This document shows positions 1-9,583 of a DNA stretch of 23,122 nt, piece after piece. A model generated the notes under the pieces. The model saw only the letters and a program-made list of their open reading frames with translations. It was not told the origin of the DNA and ran no database searches. A program made the translations under genes and the position numbers. The DNA is from a virus: positions 1 through 23,122 of the IMG/VR virus record IMGVR_UViG_3300036850_000005. One strand, given 5' to 3'. Each line of letters starts with the position of its first letter. Within the stretch, counting starts at the first letter, position 1.

Positions 1-266
1 AGCAGTTTATTGATTACATGAAGACTACTTATGGTCGGACTGTAGAATTTACTGATGGTCTGGAGTTTAATCCGTCTAGGTCTCTTGGGCGTTCTTTTAA
101 CATTGGTCTTCCGGTAGAGTCTGATGAAGGAACTAGTAGTCCTGTACAGGTACACGATCCTGTATTAAGACAACTTAACGAGATGACTTTTGGCGAGTCC
201 GAAGTTAAGGAAGAGGAACCTAAGACTAGTGTATCTAGTACTACTAAGAAGACTACAAGTAAGTAG
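1..266 (+). CDS. C-terminal end of a virion protein (partial, runs off the left edge)
   Basis: The reading frame is open from the left edge (first complete codon at base 3) to the TAG at 264-266, so the ATG at 18 is probably an internal Met rather than the start. The visible 87 residues end in an acidic then Ser/Thr/Lys-rich tail, typical of a disordered C-terminus. It stands directly upstream of head-to-tail connector genes, so a capsid, scaffold or similar head protein is likely. No motif identifies which one. The next gene starts 13 nt later behind an AGGAG ribosome binding site. Confidence 0.6.
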   Translation, partial: QFIDYMKTTYGRTVEFTDGLEFNPSRSLGRSFNIGLPVESDEGTSSPVQVHDPVLRQLNEMTFGESEVKEEEPKTSVSSTTKKTTSK

Positions 267-279
267 ATAGGAGTTTGAG

Positions 280-471
280 GTGCCATCAATCTCTGATATT
301 GCTAGAGCTAACATGCTAGCTGATAGAGCATTAGTGGAGCCTCAAACATTGTCTAATGTGGATTTAATGGTTCTTGTCTTAGCAGACGGTGCACAAGTTC
401 TTGTCCCAAAAACTGATGCTACCGCTGCCGTCCACTTGTGGCGGTATCTTAAAACAGTGAGGGATTCATGA
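280..471 (+). CDS. Small hypothetical protein in the head/neck gene block
   Basis: A 63-aa protein starting at GTG 280, about 6 nt after an AGGAG at 269-273. Its stop overlaps the next start in an ATGA at 468-471, so the two are probably translationally coupled. I do not recognise a family. It has an N-terminal helix-like segment rich in Ala, Leu and Asp and no membrane span. Its position between a virion protein and the adaptor suggests a head or connector accessory role, which is inference only. Confidence 0.65.
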   Translation: MPSISDIARANMLADRALVEPQTLSNVDLMVLVLADGAQVLVPKTDATAAVHLWRYLKTVRDS

Positions 472-923
472 TTCATATTCCAAATACTGGTGATATTAAC
501 CAGTGGATCTCTGAAAAATTCTCTGTGTTAGCAGAGATTGTACAGGATTATGACCCTTATTTGGAGTTAAGGTGGATTCCCCCGGATCAAAGAACTCGCG
601 ACGACAAGAAACCTTATGTAGTGGTAGATACCAGGACGAATACTCCCGTTATTTATGCGAGTGATTTAGATATCCCAGAGCAGATTTTAGCTAGTATCAT
701 TGAAGGGGATAATAAAAACGGGAGTATTCTCCAAAAATTAGAGGCACAAGAGACTGCTGCCAAACTCTTCCAGATGAAAGAATTCCTTAATAGAATAGAA
801 GAGGCTCACGATATCGCGGAATACTTAGTTAAGTCACCTCTTAACTGGGTTACATTTAACGGGAAGAAACTAGATGATCAGCGCCGAGTCATAGGTACAG
901 CTAAAGAAAAGAAGCACCTATGA
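468..923 (+). CDS. Hypothetical protein upstream of the tail adaptor
   Basis: A 151-aa soluble, charged protein. The first ~60 residues look like a compact alpha/beta fold (segments LELRWIPPD and YVVVDTRTN). The C-terminal half is mostly helical with a Lys-rich end. It is coupled at both ends by ATGA overlaps (468-471 and 920-923), so it belongs to the structural operon. Its slot between head and adaptor genes is where podophages keep small head-completion or connector proteins, but nothing in the sequence proves this. Confidence 0.7.
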   Translation: MIHIPNTGDINQWISEKFSVLAEIVQDYDPYLELRWIPPDQRTRDDKKPYVVVDTRTNTPVIYASDLDIPEQILASIIEGDNKNGSILQKLEAQETAAKLFQMKEFLNRIEEAHDIAEYLVKSPLNWVTFNGKKLDDQRRVIGTAKEKKHL

Positions 924-1573
924 ACGTAGTACAGATGCAGACTTATCTTAAGAGACAGTTCGGTGATGAGTCTGGGGTACAGGTAACTGATGAAGACATT
1001 GTTCGCTGGATTAATGCTGCTCAGAAACAGATAGTTCTTCAGAACGAATCTCTTCTAGAAGTAACTTCTACAACTAGTTCTATTATAGGTACACAGTCAT
1101 ACGATCTTCCTGTCGATCTGTTGAAATTGCGTGGTATTCAGTATAGAAATTCTACTACACAACCATATTATAGGTTAAAAGGGTACTCTCTAGCTGAGTT
1201 TAATGAAAAAGTAGACGGGTGGGATAACTCTCAGGAACCTGGGGATCCTTTTTGTTATACTATCTATAACAGTAAAATTCTTGTATTTCCTATTCCAGCC
1301 ACAGTTGTTACTGCTGCTTTTAAAATTTACTATAACAGAACTCCAGTAGATGTAGTTACAGGTACAGACGTTCCGGAACTACCTGTACTATATCACGATA
1401 CTATTGTAAAATACTGTTTACAACAAGCGTATGAGTTAGACGAAGACTGGGATGCAGTAGGTAATAAAGCACAGGAGTTTGATAAAGATATCAATCTTCT
1501 TCGTGGTAAAGATGAGTGGAAAGTACAGGAATTTTATCCCAGTATTACAGTACTGAATGATGATGCTTGGTGA
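920..1573 (+). CDS. Head-to-tail adaptor, T7 gp11-like (tail tubular protein A type)
   Basis: A 217-aa protein with the pattern of podophage adaptor proteins. An N-terminal helical part carries DEDIVRWINAAQKQIV (about residues 24-39). A beta-rich middle has the typical YDLPVDLLKLRGIQYR segment (about 61-76) followed by a tyrosine-rich stretch. A helical C-terminus has YHDTIVKYCLQQAYELD (about 158-174). Adaptors of this family form a ring between portal and tail nozzle. The next gene, encoding a nozzle-like protein, begins 6 nt downstream behind GAGG, which supports the call. The family match is from recognisable sequence style, not a search. Confidence 0.7.
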   Translation: MNVVQMQTYLKRQFGDESGVQVTDEDIVRWINAAQKQIVLQNESLLEVTSTTSSIIGTQSYDLPVDLLKLRGIQYRNSTTQPYYRLKGYSLAEFNEKVDGWDNSQEPGDPFCYTIYNSKILVFPIPATVVTAAFKIYYNRTPVDVVTGTDVPELPVLYHDTIVKYCLQQAYELDEDWDAVGNKAQEFDKDINLLRGKDEWKVQEFYPSITVLNDDAW

Positions 1574-1579
1574 GGTCTC

Positions 1580-3745
1580 ATGTCTGGTGGTCAGGCTTTA
1601 AGATTAGGCCCCTTTGTCGGTGGCCTTAATACTGCAAGTGATCCGACTGCTATTGCAGATGCGGAGCTTGTAGAGCTGACCAATTTTGAATTAGATATTG
1701 ATGGATCTCTTATCTCCAGGACACCACTCCAGGAGCAGCAAGGACATATTGACTGGGGCGAAAGAATCGTTTGTATTGGTACTGGTATCTTTGGTACTGA
1801 TCATTACGTTATTGGATCTAATATTACTGGTGTCTATCATTATTTAAATGGTTCTTGGACTCTTATTACAAATACTTTCCAAGCATCGGTAGCTATACAG
1901 TATGCTAATACTGTATATCTAGTTCCTAAGCCTGGATCTGGTAATGGCGGTAAGTGGGATCCTGTCGGGGGATTTACTGCGGTTGCAGCTATACCTAAGG
2001 GTCAGGCTGCTGTAATACACAAAGAAAGATTGTTTATTTGTCCTGGTGTTGATTCTACTACTAACACTAGTAGACTTAGTTTTTCTGATCCAGGAAACTT
2101 TGACGTCTGGGGAGCTAGTAACTTTATCGATGTTGGTCAGGGTGATGGTACTAAGCTTATTGATTTAACAGTGTTTCAGGATAATGTATTACTGTTTAAG
2201 AATCAAACTACTTATGTACTATCTTATGACGTTAGGCCGACAGATGCTGTAGTGAGAAAAATTTCTAATACTATTGGTGTAACTAAGCAGTTTTGTGTTG
2301 TTAACTATGAAAATCAAGTATATGTGTTCCATGACGGCTGGGTGTATGAAGTACTAAATTATGATTTTAATAGATTGAATACTAAGGTACCCTTTGTTAG
2401 AGATGAGACTGCTCCTTCTGCATTTGCCTCTGAAAACATTTTTCTTTCTCTCCTAGATGATAGACTTATCTGTAGATTTTATAAGAAAGTCTATGTCTAC
2501 GGTATGCGTACTAGGACATGGTCTGAATGGTCCTCTGCATCAGATGATTTACAATTCTTTGGACCCATTACTACTATTAGACCCCCGACAGGGAAACAGT
2601 ATTATGCTGGATCAGCTCTCAGCGCTAACCGTGGTGTAATAAAGTTTGTCAATATACATAGTAGTTTAGATAGAGAACGTGCCTTTAATACAGCTATTAC
2701 TGCTTCAGACGACTTTAATGAAGTAGTAGTTAATAGTTGGGGAAATTCAGACCAGGGGGTTGCTTGGCTTACTAATGGGGGAGCTGCCTCAGATTATGAC
2801 AAAACAGGTACTGAAGGTACACATACTCATACTAGTGTAAACGTTGCTAGGTCTGCATGGTTGGATCTTAATATAAAAGATACTCAGAATAGAGTATTTG
2901 TCAAGACAAGTGCACTTGCTACAGGTGCTGCTGTAATTGTTGACTTGATTGCTAGGGATGATCAAGTAGGAGATAATTTCTACTTTGTCAGATTATCGTT
3001 TAATACAGATCAGACTATTACTATTTCTCTTATCAAGAGAATAGCCGGAGTGCAGACTACTTTAGTATCTACAGCTTCTGGGATAACCCACGTAGCTAAT
3101 ACCAAGTATGGTATTAGATTTAGGGTCCATGGATCACAGTTACAGGCAAGAATCTGGTTAGCGTCTAATCCTGAACCTATTACATGGCAAGTTGTAGCTA
3201 CAGATACTGTTCTTACAGCTGTAGGAGATGTCAGAATTAGAACTCTCCTTAGTGCTGGCAATACTAATACTCTACCTTTCACTTTCTCATTTGATGATTT
3301 TGAAGTAATAGATTTAGCACTAACTAACTATAATATTCAATGCTCTACAAAGACAAAAAACTTTGACATGGCTATCTCTCATCAGTTTAAGAGACTGTGG
3401 TGGTGGGGCGTTGATGTATCAACCCCTAATGATATTATTGGGACAGCTAGTCCTATTATTCTTTCTTTCAGTGTTACTTGGGATCAACTGGCGACTGTTT
3501 CGTGGGATGACTTAAACACATGGGACCAACCACTAACAGAGCCACAGACTGCTGTTACCACTATTATAGGCCAGGGCGGTCTGTCGAGAAGATTCGCTAA
3601 GTTCAACAAATCTCTTAGATACAGACAGATTAACTTTAAAACACAGATGTCTACTGACGGTTCTACTACAGATGGACCTGTACGGTTATTTACTATGACT
3701 ATTATTACAGAGTCCAAGGCCACAGTTCCTAAGCAGGTGAACTAA
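1580..3745 (+). CDS. Tail nozzle-like protein (tail tubular protein B type) with lectin-like insertion
   Basis: A 721-aa protein. The N-terminus (residues 6-45) has the opening seen in podophage nozzle proteins: a GPFVGGLNT segment, then ELTNFELDIDGSL. Residues to about 370 are beta-rich with repeating W/Y/G strands, consistent with a propeller. Residues about 374-580 look like a concanavalin/laminin-G jelly roll, starting near DDFNEVVVNSWG and ending at FSFDDFEVID; such domains bind sugars in many actinobacterial proteins. The C-terminus (FDMAISHQFKRLWWWG) returns to the nozzle pattern. It follows the adaptor gene and overlaps the next start by one base (TAATG at 3743-3747). It probably forms the tail tube end and may carry receptor binding. 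Confidence 0.7.
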   Translation: MSGGQALRLGPFVGGLNTASDPTAIADAELVELTNFELDIDGSLISRTPLQEQQGHIDWGERIVCIGTGIFGTDHYVIGSNITGVYHYLNGSWTLITNTFQASVAIQYANTVYLVPKPGSGNGGKWDPVGGFTAVAAIPKGQAAVIHKERLFICPGVDSTTNTSRLSFSDPGNFDVWGASNFIDVGQGDGTKLIDLTVFQDNVLLFKNQTTYVLSYDVRPTDAVVRKISNTIGVTKQFCVVNYENQVYVFHDGWVYEVLNYDFNRLNTKVPFVRDETAPSAFASENIFLSLLDDRLICRFYKKVYVYGMRTRTWSEWSSASDDLQFFGPITTIRPPTGKQYYAGSALSANRGVIKFVNIHSSLDRERAFNTAITASDDFNEVVVNSWGNSDQGVAWLTNGGAASDYDKTGTEGTHTHTSVNVARSAWLDLNIKDTQNRVFVKTSALATGAAVIVDLIARDDQVGDNFYFVRLSFNTDQTITISLIKRIAGVQTTLVSTASGITHVANTKYGIRFRVHGSQLQARIWLASNPEPITWQVVATDTVLTAVGDVRIRTLLSAGNTNTLPFTFSFDDFEVIDLALTNYNIQCSTKTKNFDMAISHQFKRLWWWGVDVSTPNDIIGTASPIILSFSVTWDQLATVSWDDLNTWDQPLTEPQTAVTTIIGQGGLSRRFAKFNKSLRYRQINFKTQMSTDGSTTDGPVRLFTMTIITESKATVPKQVN

Positions 3746-3966
3746 TGCCTTATACATCACGAAGTCAGCAGAATGTGTCTCCTTATGCTGTAGGTAATAA
3801 GATATATGGAGGTGGCAGATCTTTTCCTACCTCTGGCCCTGTCGACAAGATGGGTTATAGAGAACGGGATGCTACAGCTAGGGCTAGACGAGACGCTATA
3901 CTAAGACGTATGAAGGCAAATATGAACGGTAAATATGCTTCTGCTGATTCTCAAAGGGTGGTATAA
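3745..3966 (+). CDS. Small basic structural-block protein
   Basis: A 73-aa protein rich in Arg, Gly, Ser and Tyr, with an Arg-rich middle (RERDATARARRDAILRR, about residues 39-55). It has no membrane span or recognised domain. Its start overlaps the preceding stop (TAATG) and its stop directly abuts the next start (TAAATG), so it sits inside a coupled structural operon. The basic nature would suit DNA contact or virion packing; this is inference. Confidence 0.65.
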   Translation: MPYTSRSQQNVSPYAVGNKIYGGGRSFPTSGPVDKMGYRERDATARARRDAILRRMKANMNGKYASADSQRVV

Positions 3967-4566
3967 ATGCCTGGTTTATCCAAGTCTGGTGGAAGTTTAA
4001 AAAAGAGTACACCTACTAAGAGTTTATCTAAAGCAGCAGGTTCTAAATTGAGCAAATCGACTGCTGTACAATATGCGTCTAAGCCTAAAGTTGGAGCTAA
4101 CTCCTCCGGTCAATACGGCGGTGTGCCTTCTGTACCTACTGCGACAGCTGGTCCTATTGATATTGAAGGATACTTAGGCGGAGATAGTTCTTATCAGCAG
4201 CAATTAAGACAGTTAGCTAAAGCATTAGCAGATTTTGGTGCTGACGCTACTCGTCGACAGGGAACGTTAGAGAGTGATTATGGAGTCTCCAAGAAAGCTC
4301 TAGGTGATCAGAGATTACTTGACTTAGACAATCTTGAAGATGACTACGGCTCTAGAGGATTACTCAGGTCTGGATTATACGGTAAGGCTGTAGGAGACTA
4401 TGAAACTGAATACGGTAATAGGGTTACTGATTTAGACCGTAGGCAGCAACAAGCTATGGACGCTCTTAATCAAGAACGTTCACAGTTTGGTAATCAGAAT
4501 ACTTTACAGCAACAAGCTGCACGGGAAGCTGCTATTAGACGTCGCGCTGAACAGTACGGGATGTAA
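3967..4566 (+). CDS. Coiled-coil virion protein
   Basis: A 199-aa protein. Residues 1-60 are Ser/Lys/Gly-rich and probably disordered. From about residue 60 to the end it is helical, with many Gln, Asp, Arg and Leu residues. The segment DDYGSRGLLRSGLYGKA (about 120-136) is a style I associate with actinophage minor structural proteins. The next gene encodes a longer protein of the same Gln-rich helical character, so the pair may be internal or tail-channel proteins that leave the capsid with the DNA. Exact role unknown. Confidence 0.7.
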   Translation: MPGLSKSGGSLKKSTPTKSLSKAAGSKLSKSTAVQYASKPKVGANSSGQYGGVPSVPTATAGPIDIEGYLGGDSSYQQQLRQLAKALADFGADATRRQGTLESDYGVSKKALGDQRLLDLDNLEDDYGSRGLLRSGLYGKAVGDYETEYGNRVTDLDRRQQQAMDALNQERSQFGNQNTLQQQAAREAAIRRRAEQYGM

Positions 4567-4568
4567 TT

Positions 4569-5858
4569 ATGGGATTCTGGGATTGGCTTATTGGGGAACC
4601 TGAGCAGATCTCAGGAACTCCGCATGCAACTCGTAGAGATATCTATAAAGGCCAGAAGAAACCCTATTCTGGTGGTATGGGTATTGGTGATGTAGGTAAA
4701 TTTGTTTCTGATGCTTGGAACACCAGAAATCCACAGGGAAACTATAGACTTACTGGCGGGTCTTTACAGAGAACTAGAGCTGTACCTGAACTACCTTGGA
4801 TGAATTCACAAGCTGACTCGGGTCCTACTACAGCAGATATTCTAGCTCAACTACAGGCTTTGCAAGATCCTAGTAGATATATGTCAGATGAAGGATCTTT
4901 AGTTAGACAAGCGCGTGCCATGGCAGCGGCACAGTATGACCCTGCTATTGCTCAACTAGAATCCCAGATGGGTTCTGCTAGAAGTAGAGCATCGAGAAAC
5001 CAAGCTGAACTAGGTAAGATGTTCTCTGCTTTATCCACTGACTTACAGGGTGATATTCCAGAGATTCAACAGATGTATGCTCAGGACAAGGCAGATTCTC
5101 AGCAAACGTATGATCAGTTACAGCAACAGATTACTAATCAATATAATACTTCTGCTACTGAACAAGAAGATATGATGAAAAGGTTGAATATTCAAGCGGC
5201 AGCTCCAGATATTCTACCTCAACAACAGCGTGATCGTGATTACTTTACTACCCTTGCTGCCCGAGATGCTGGTATCGAGCAGCAAGCTTTAGGCCAGGAA
5301 GAAAGAGGAGCAGTTAACTATACGCAGCAAGGTTCTCAAATTGCTAGATCAGAAGGTACTCAGCGGCAAGCTGATGTTATGGCACAATTATCTGATTTGT
5401 TAGCTAACTACGAGAGCCAAATTGGTGCACAAAGGATTGCTAAGAATCAGTCTTACTTAGGAAGTCTTGCTGAATTAGAAAATAATCAAAAGAGTAGTGC
5501 AGCAGATGCAGCTCAAAGAGATTTTCAAAATTATATTGCTATGATTCAGCTTGGCAGAGATCTCAGGAAAGATGAAACTGGAGGTAAAGTAACCTCTGTC
5601 AAGTCTCCTGCTGATGTAGCCGGTAGAGCATTGGGGATGGGATTACCCCAGCGTAGTGCTCAAACTGTACAAGATACTTTCATGTCTGCTATTAGTTCAG
5701 ATCCTCAGATTTTATCTGGTACTAGTGTATTCGGTACTTCTGTACCTAAAGAAGCTATGGCTCAACGTGTAGTAGAAGCTGGGCGTAAACAGGGCTTAAG
5801 TAGAGCAGAGCTTAACGCATTACAAACTATTGCTCTCGAATATTTCGGGAGAAGGTAA
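4569..5858 (+). CDS. Gln-rich coiled-coil virion protein, possible internal/ejection protein
   Basis: A 429-aa protein starting with MGFWDWLIGEPEQ, followed by a Gly/Arg-rich linker and then long helices from about residue 95 to 350 rich in Gln, Ala, Ser and Asp. Its stop and the start of the 1241-aa gene overlap in TAATG at 5856-5860. In podophages the genes between the tail nozzle and the transglycosylase encode internal core or ejection proteins, and size and composition fit that place. No catalytic motif is visible. Function is inferred from position only. Confidence 0.7.
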   Translation: MGFWDWLIGEPEQISGTPHATRRDIYKGQKKPYSGGMGIGDVGKFVSDAWNTRNPQGNYRLTGGSLQRTRAVPELPWMNSQADSGPTTADILAQLQALQDPSRYMSDEGSLVRQARAMAAAQYDPAIAQLESQMGSARSRASRNQAELGKMFSALSTDLQGDIPEIQQMYAQDKADSQQTYDQLQQQITNQYNTSATEQEDMMKRLNIQAAAPDILPQQQRDRDYFTTLAARDAGIEQQALGQEERGAVNYTQQGSQIARSEGTQRQADVMAQLSDLLANYESQIGAQRIAKNQSYLGSLAELENNQKSSAADAAQRDFQNYIAMIQLGRDLRKDETGGKVTSVKSPADVAGRALGMGLPQRSAQTVQDTFMSAISSDPQILSGTSVFGTSVPKEAMAQRVVEAGRKQGLSRAELNALQTIALEYFGRR

Positions 5859-8800
5859 TGCCTAACAAACCTGCACCTAGTCCATTTAGTACTTTAGTAG
5901 ATTACTTCGGTAAGCCAGCATCAGGTCCTAGTTCTACTGATGTGGCTAAATTTATTCTGCTTAATGCAGCTACAGATAAACCACTAGGTCCGGGAATGTT
6001 AGACAACGGAGGTAATGAGCCTTCGTTAATGGGTAGGATCTTTGATGTCTTGTCCAGACCAAACTATGCAGTAGCAGAGTTTGTTAGGTCTATGGGAGAC
6101 CCTGAAGCTACATGGGAGGCTTTCCAAGGTAAGAGAAAGACTACATTCTCTGATGTATTGAGAGAAAGAACAAACATAAAGAACCCTGCTGTTAGAGCAA
6201 CTGCGGGGCTAGTGCTGGATATAGGGTTAGATCCAACTACCTATATTCCTGGTGCAGCTATTGCTAAGGGAGCTTCTAAAGTAGCAAGTGCTGTTAGAGG
6301 CACCAGTAAAGCAGTAGACGCTAGTAAGTTAGTGGCTAAAGATAAAACAATAGCACAAAAGCTATTAGACCAAGGTGAGCCTGTTTATCCTGAAGCATTT
6401 GGATTAAAGTTTGGACCTAGTGTTGAGATCCCCCAAGTACTCAAACGCCATGAGCAAGCTACAGAATTTAATTTTAGAGGAGACACTCTTAACCCTAGAG
6501 CTACACCGACAGGAAGTATCCCTAAATTAGGAGATACCCTTCCTGGACAGCTAGAACTCCCTTTGGAGAATATTCCTAAGGACATTCCTAGAGTTACACC
6601 TGAGTCCCTTCCTGTCGGCCAAGTAGAAAATTTGGGTTCTGTTACAAAAGGTCAGATTCCATTTAAGTTTCCTGACTTTACTCTAAAGGGTGCTAGGTCA
6701 TCTGTTGCTGTAGATAAAGCAGAACAGATTGTACAGAAGGCTGTTAGTGGGGATCCTGAGGCTTTATTAAGGGTGCTACCTAGACCTCAAGATGTTAAAA
6801 TTGGGGTTCGGGAACAAAAAGCAGCTGCGGAACTAGTAGCTAACTGGGATAACACTAAGGCAACTGCTAAGCTTAACCAGTTGTATCCTGAATCTATTAA
6901 TGCTAAGCAGCAAGTTAAGCTTTATTATAGAGCTATTGAAGCTGCAAAAAAGAGATTTAAGGCTCCGGATATTCCTGCTAATAAGGGCAGAGTTTCTTCA
7001 GATGCTTATAAGATTTATCTTGCTGCTGAGAAGGCTTTAGAAGCTAAGGGTCTTATTCCTCGTATCGGTACAGGGGAGAATGTTAGACTCTCTGAAGTAA
7101 TTCAGCAGGTTGGTGGACACAAAAATGCTCAACAAGTATTAGATGAGTTTGGTAATGAGATAAAACAAGGCGGATCTACTTGGCAGGCTATCGAAGCTCT
7201 AAGGGCTAGGGGAGCTATCGATGAGACCAAGTCTGTCAAACTTATTGCCGAGAAGATTCAAGAAGCTCATGTAGTTACTAAATCTAGCAATTTACTATCT
7301 GATGGATTTATTGATCAGTTCGATAGAGTTATAAAAAAACTAGGTAGTGCTACAGCCCGGTCGGCGGGACTTAGTCCTGCAAGTATCCAGGCGACTGATA
7401 AGCTTATTGATTTCGCTCTTAAAACTGGTAAATCTCCTGCCCAGATTGTTATTGAGCAAAAAGCTAAGATGCTTGATGATATCGTAGCCAAAGGTAAGGC
7501 TAATCCTAAAGTTAATACAGCGGTGACACGGGCTCTAGAAGCTGACTTAGGTACACTACCTAGGTGGGCTCAAACAGATAATAAAGCTGTAGAGTTTCTC
7601 ATGGGACGTGTAGCTACTTGGTGGGGACAAAGTGATCTAAGGCCACTGTCACTAAATGCTATTGGCTCTAGTTCAGCTACTGCGACAGCTAGGGGAGTAG
7701 CCTTAGATAAACTATTTCAGGGAGTAGCTCAGGACCAGAGATTTGAAGCTCTAAGATTAGCACAAGGTATTGGTACTCCTAGTACGCCAGAGACCCAACA
7801 ATTAGCTACTCAAATCGTTAGACTCATGGATAACATGGCTGGACAAGTATCTGGTCAATCTGTAGTTCTCCGTTCAGGTATTCATATGGATATGCTGAAT
7901 AAGTGGATGAATCATTATAAAGTAGGGTTTAATTTTACTAATAAAACAGCCAAAAACATATTAGGTGAAGTATTAGATTTCTCTAAGGGTACAGATTGGC
8001 TCAAAAGCTGGAAAACATTTGATGTCAAGATGGATCCTAAGATCTTTGTGTTCAAGTTACAACAGGCTATGGAACAGGCTACCAGGGAAAAAGCCCTATT
8101 CGATGAAATTGGAGAAAGATTCGGGGCTAAGACAGTCGGTAATGGATACAGACATAAGATCGAGGGGTACCCCTATCTAGACGGATACTACTTTACAGAT
8201 GATATTACTAAGCAGTTACCTAGAGTCGTCAGAGACTGGACAATTCCTGGTTGGACTCCTTCAAGTCCAGTAGTGAAACTATACGATAGAGTTCTCTCTA
8301 TGTGGAAGACTGGTGTCACTATTTATAGACCAGCTCACCACATTAGAAACATGGTTGGGGATATATACTTAGGCTGGATGGACGGGGTTAATTCACTTAA
8401 GCCATACACCTTGGCGGCTAAAGTTCAACGATCCATGCGTGGTGCTTATGATACGTTAGAGAATGTAGATAACTTAGTACAGTTAGGTATTATGGGAAAG
8501 AGTTTTAGGACTCCTCTCCCTGGAGAGATTCTGTTTAAAAATAAGAGTGGGGTGCAGTTTACTGCTGAACAAATTGGTGCTGTAGCTCATCAAAAAGGTC
8601 TTTTAGAGCATGTTAATACTTTAGAGGATATTATTGATCTGGGAGAAAGATCTAAGTTTAAGCCTTTAGGTGGTAGGGCTCAGAAAGTAGCTCGAAAGGC
8701 TTCAGAATTAGAAGCACATAATACTCGACTCGCACATTTTATCGATAAAGTTATGAAAAGTCGAGGCAGCAATTTAGACGAAATCTTTGAACAAGCAGCA

Positions 8801-9583
8801 CGGAGGGCGAGAAAGTGGCACCCAACAGGGTTGGATCTTACTCCATTTGAAAAGAATGTACTTCGCAGAATTATTCCTTTCTATTCCTGGATGCGCAAGA
8901 GCCTCCCATTACTTATCGAGGGCCTTGTTATGAATCCTGGAAAAACTGTTATCCCTGCTAAGATATACGATGCTATACAGGAATCTCAGGGTATAGAAAC
9001 ACCAGGAAGAGCAGATCCCTTCCCTGTCGACCAAATGTTTCCTGAGTGGATTAGAGCACAAGGATTAGGACCTATCTCTGGGCCGACAGGAATGTTAGGC
9101 GGGGTCTCTGATCAGATGCCTCCTGGTTATGTTATGGGTGGTGTAGGACTTAATCCTTTAACTGATCTTATATCTCAGATTGAGTCTCCAGGAAAAACTA
9201 TCACAAGCTCTTTGACCCCTGCAATTGGTATCCCTATCGAGCTAATGACTGGTAGGAAACTATTTACCGGAGAGCCTATCTCAGGACCTGAGGCTAGACC
9301 AGGTGCTATGGAACAGTATATCGGAGAGCAGATTCCTGGTTATTCTGTTTTCCAAGGTATCACTGGTGTAACTCCTTTTGGTACTGAAACTAGAAGGTCT
9401 GCAAAGAGTAGTGACGCAGGCATGGAATCTCTGATAAACTTTCTTACAGGTGCAGGAATTAAAGGTACTGGACCGTATATTAAACAAGGACAGTACGAAA
9501 AAGCTGCTCCATTGAAAGCTCAAAGAGCTAGCGATAGGGAAGCTTTTCTTAAGCATTTGAGAGAGCAGATGGGGGAGGGCTAA
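5858..9583 (+). CDS. Large internal virion (ejection-type) protein
   Basis: A 1241-aa protein, the largest in the window. Residues 1-150 are compact and Gly/Ala-rich. A Pro-rich linker follows (about 180-270), then long helical stretches. Around residues 800-850 there is a WKTGVTIYRPAHHIRNMVGD segment. Around 985-1035 an FYSWMRKSLPLLIEG segment follows a Lys/Arg-rich helix. Both are familiar from very large phage proteins thought to be carried in the capsid, including large polyvalent proteins. The C-terminal 200 residues are Gly/Pro-rich. The transglycosylase gene that follows starts right after its stop (TAAATG, 9581-9586), as in T7-like internal core blocks. No enzymatic motif was recognised. 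Confidence 0.65.
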   Translation: MPNKPAPSPFSTLVDYFGKPASGPSSTDVAKFILLNAATDKPLGPGMLDNGGNEPSLMGRIFDVLSRPNYAVAEFVRSMGDPEATWEAFQGKRKTTFSDVLRERTNIKNPAVRATAGLVLDIGLDPTTYIPGAAIAKGASKVASAVRGTSKAVDASKLVAKDKTIAQKLLDQGEPVYPEAFGLKFGPSVEIPQVLKRHEQATEFNFRGDTLNPRATPTGSIPKLGDTLPGQLELPLENIPKDIPRVTPESLPVGQVENLGSVTKGQIPFKFPDFTLKGARSSVAVDKAEQIVQKAVSGDPEALLRVLPRPQDVKIGVREQKAAAELVANWDNTKATAKLNQLYPESINAKQQVKLYYRAIEAAKKRFKAPDIPANKGRVSSDAYKIYLAAEKALEAKGLIPRIGTGENVRLSEVIQQVGGHKNAQQVLDEFGNEIKQGGSTWQAIEALRARGAIDETKSVKLIAEKIQEAHVVTKSSNLLSDGFIDQFDRVIKKLGSATARSAGLSPASIQATDKLIDFALKTGKSPAQIVIEQKAKMLDDIVAKGKANPKVNTAVTRALEADLGTLPRWAQTDNKAVEFLMGRVATWWGQSDLRPLSLNAIGSSSATATARGVALDKLFQGVAQDQRFEALRLAQGIGTPSTPETQQLATQIVRLMDNMAGQVSGQSVVLRSGIHMDMLNKWMNHYKVGFNFTNKTAKNILGEVLDFSKGTDWLKSWKTFDVKMDPKIFVFKLQQAMEQATREKALFDEIGERFGAKTVGNGYRHKIEGYPYLDGYYFTDDITKQLPRVVRDWTIPGWTPSSPVVKLYDRVLSMWKTGVTIYRPAHHIRNMVGDIYLGWMDGVNSLKPYTLAAKVQRSMRGAYDTLENVDNLVQLGIMGKSFRTPLPGEILFKNKSGVQFTAEQIGAVAHQKGLLEHVNTLEDIIDLGERSKFKPLGGRAQKVARKASELEAHNTRLAHFIDKVMKSRGSNLDEIFEQAARRARKWHPTGLDLTPFEKNVLRRIIPFYSWMRKSLPLLIEGLVMNPGKTVIPAKIYDAIQESQGIETPGRADPFPVDQMFPEWIRAQGLGPISGPTGMLGGVSDQMPPGYVMGGVGLNPLTDLISQIESPGKTITSSLTPAIGIPIELMTGRKLFTGEPISGPEARPGAMEQYIGEQIPGYSVFQGITGVTPFGTETRRSAKSSDAGMESLINFLTGAGIKGTGPYIKQGQYEKAAPLKAQRASDREAFLKHLREQMGEG

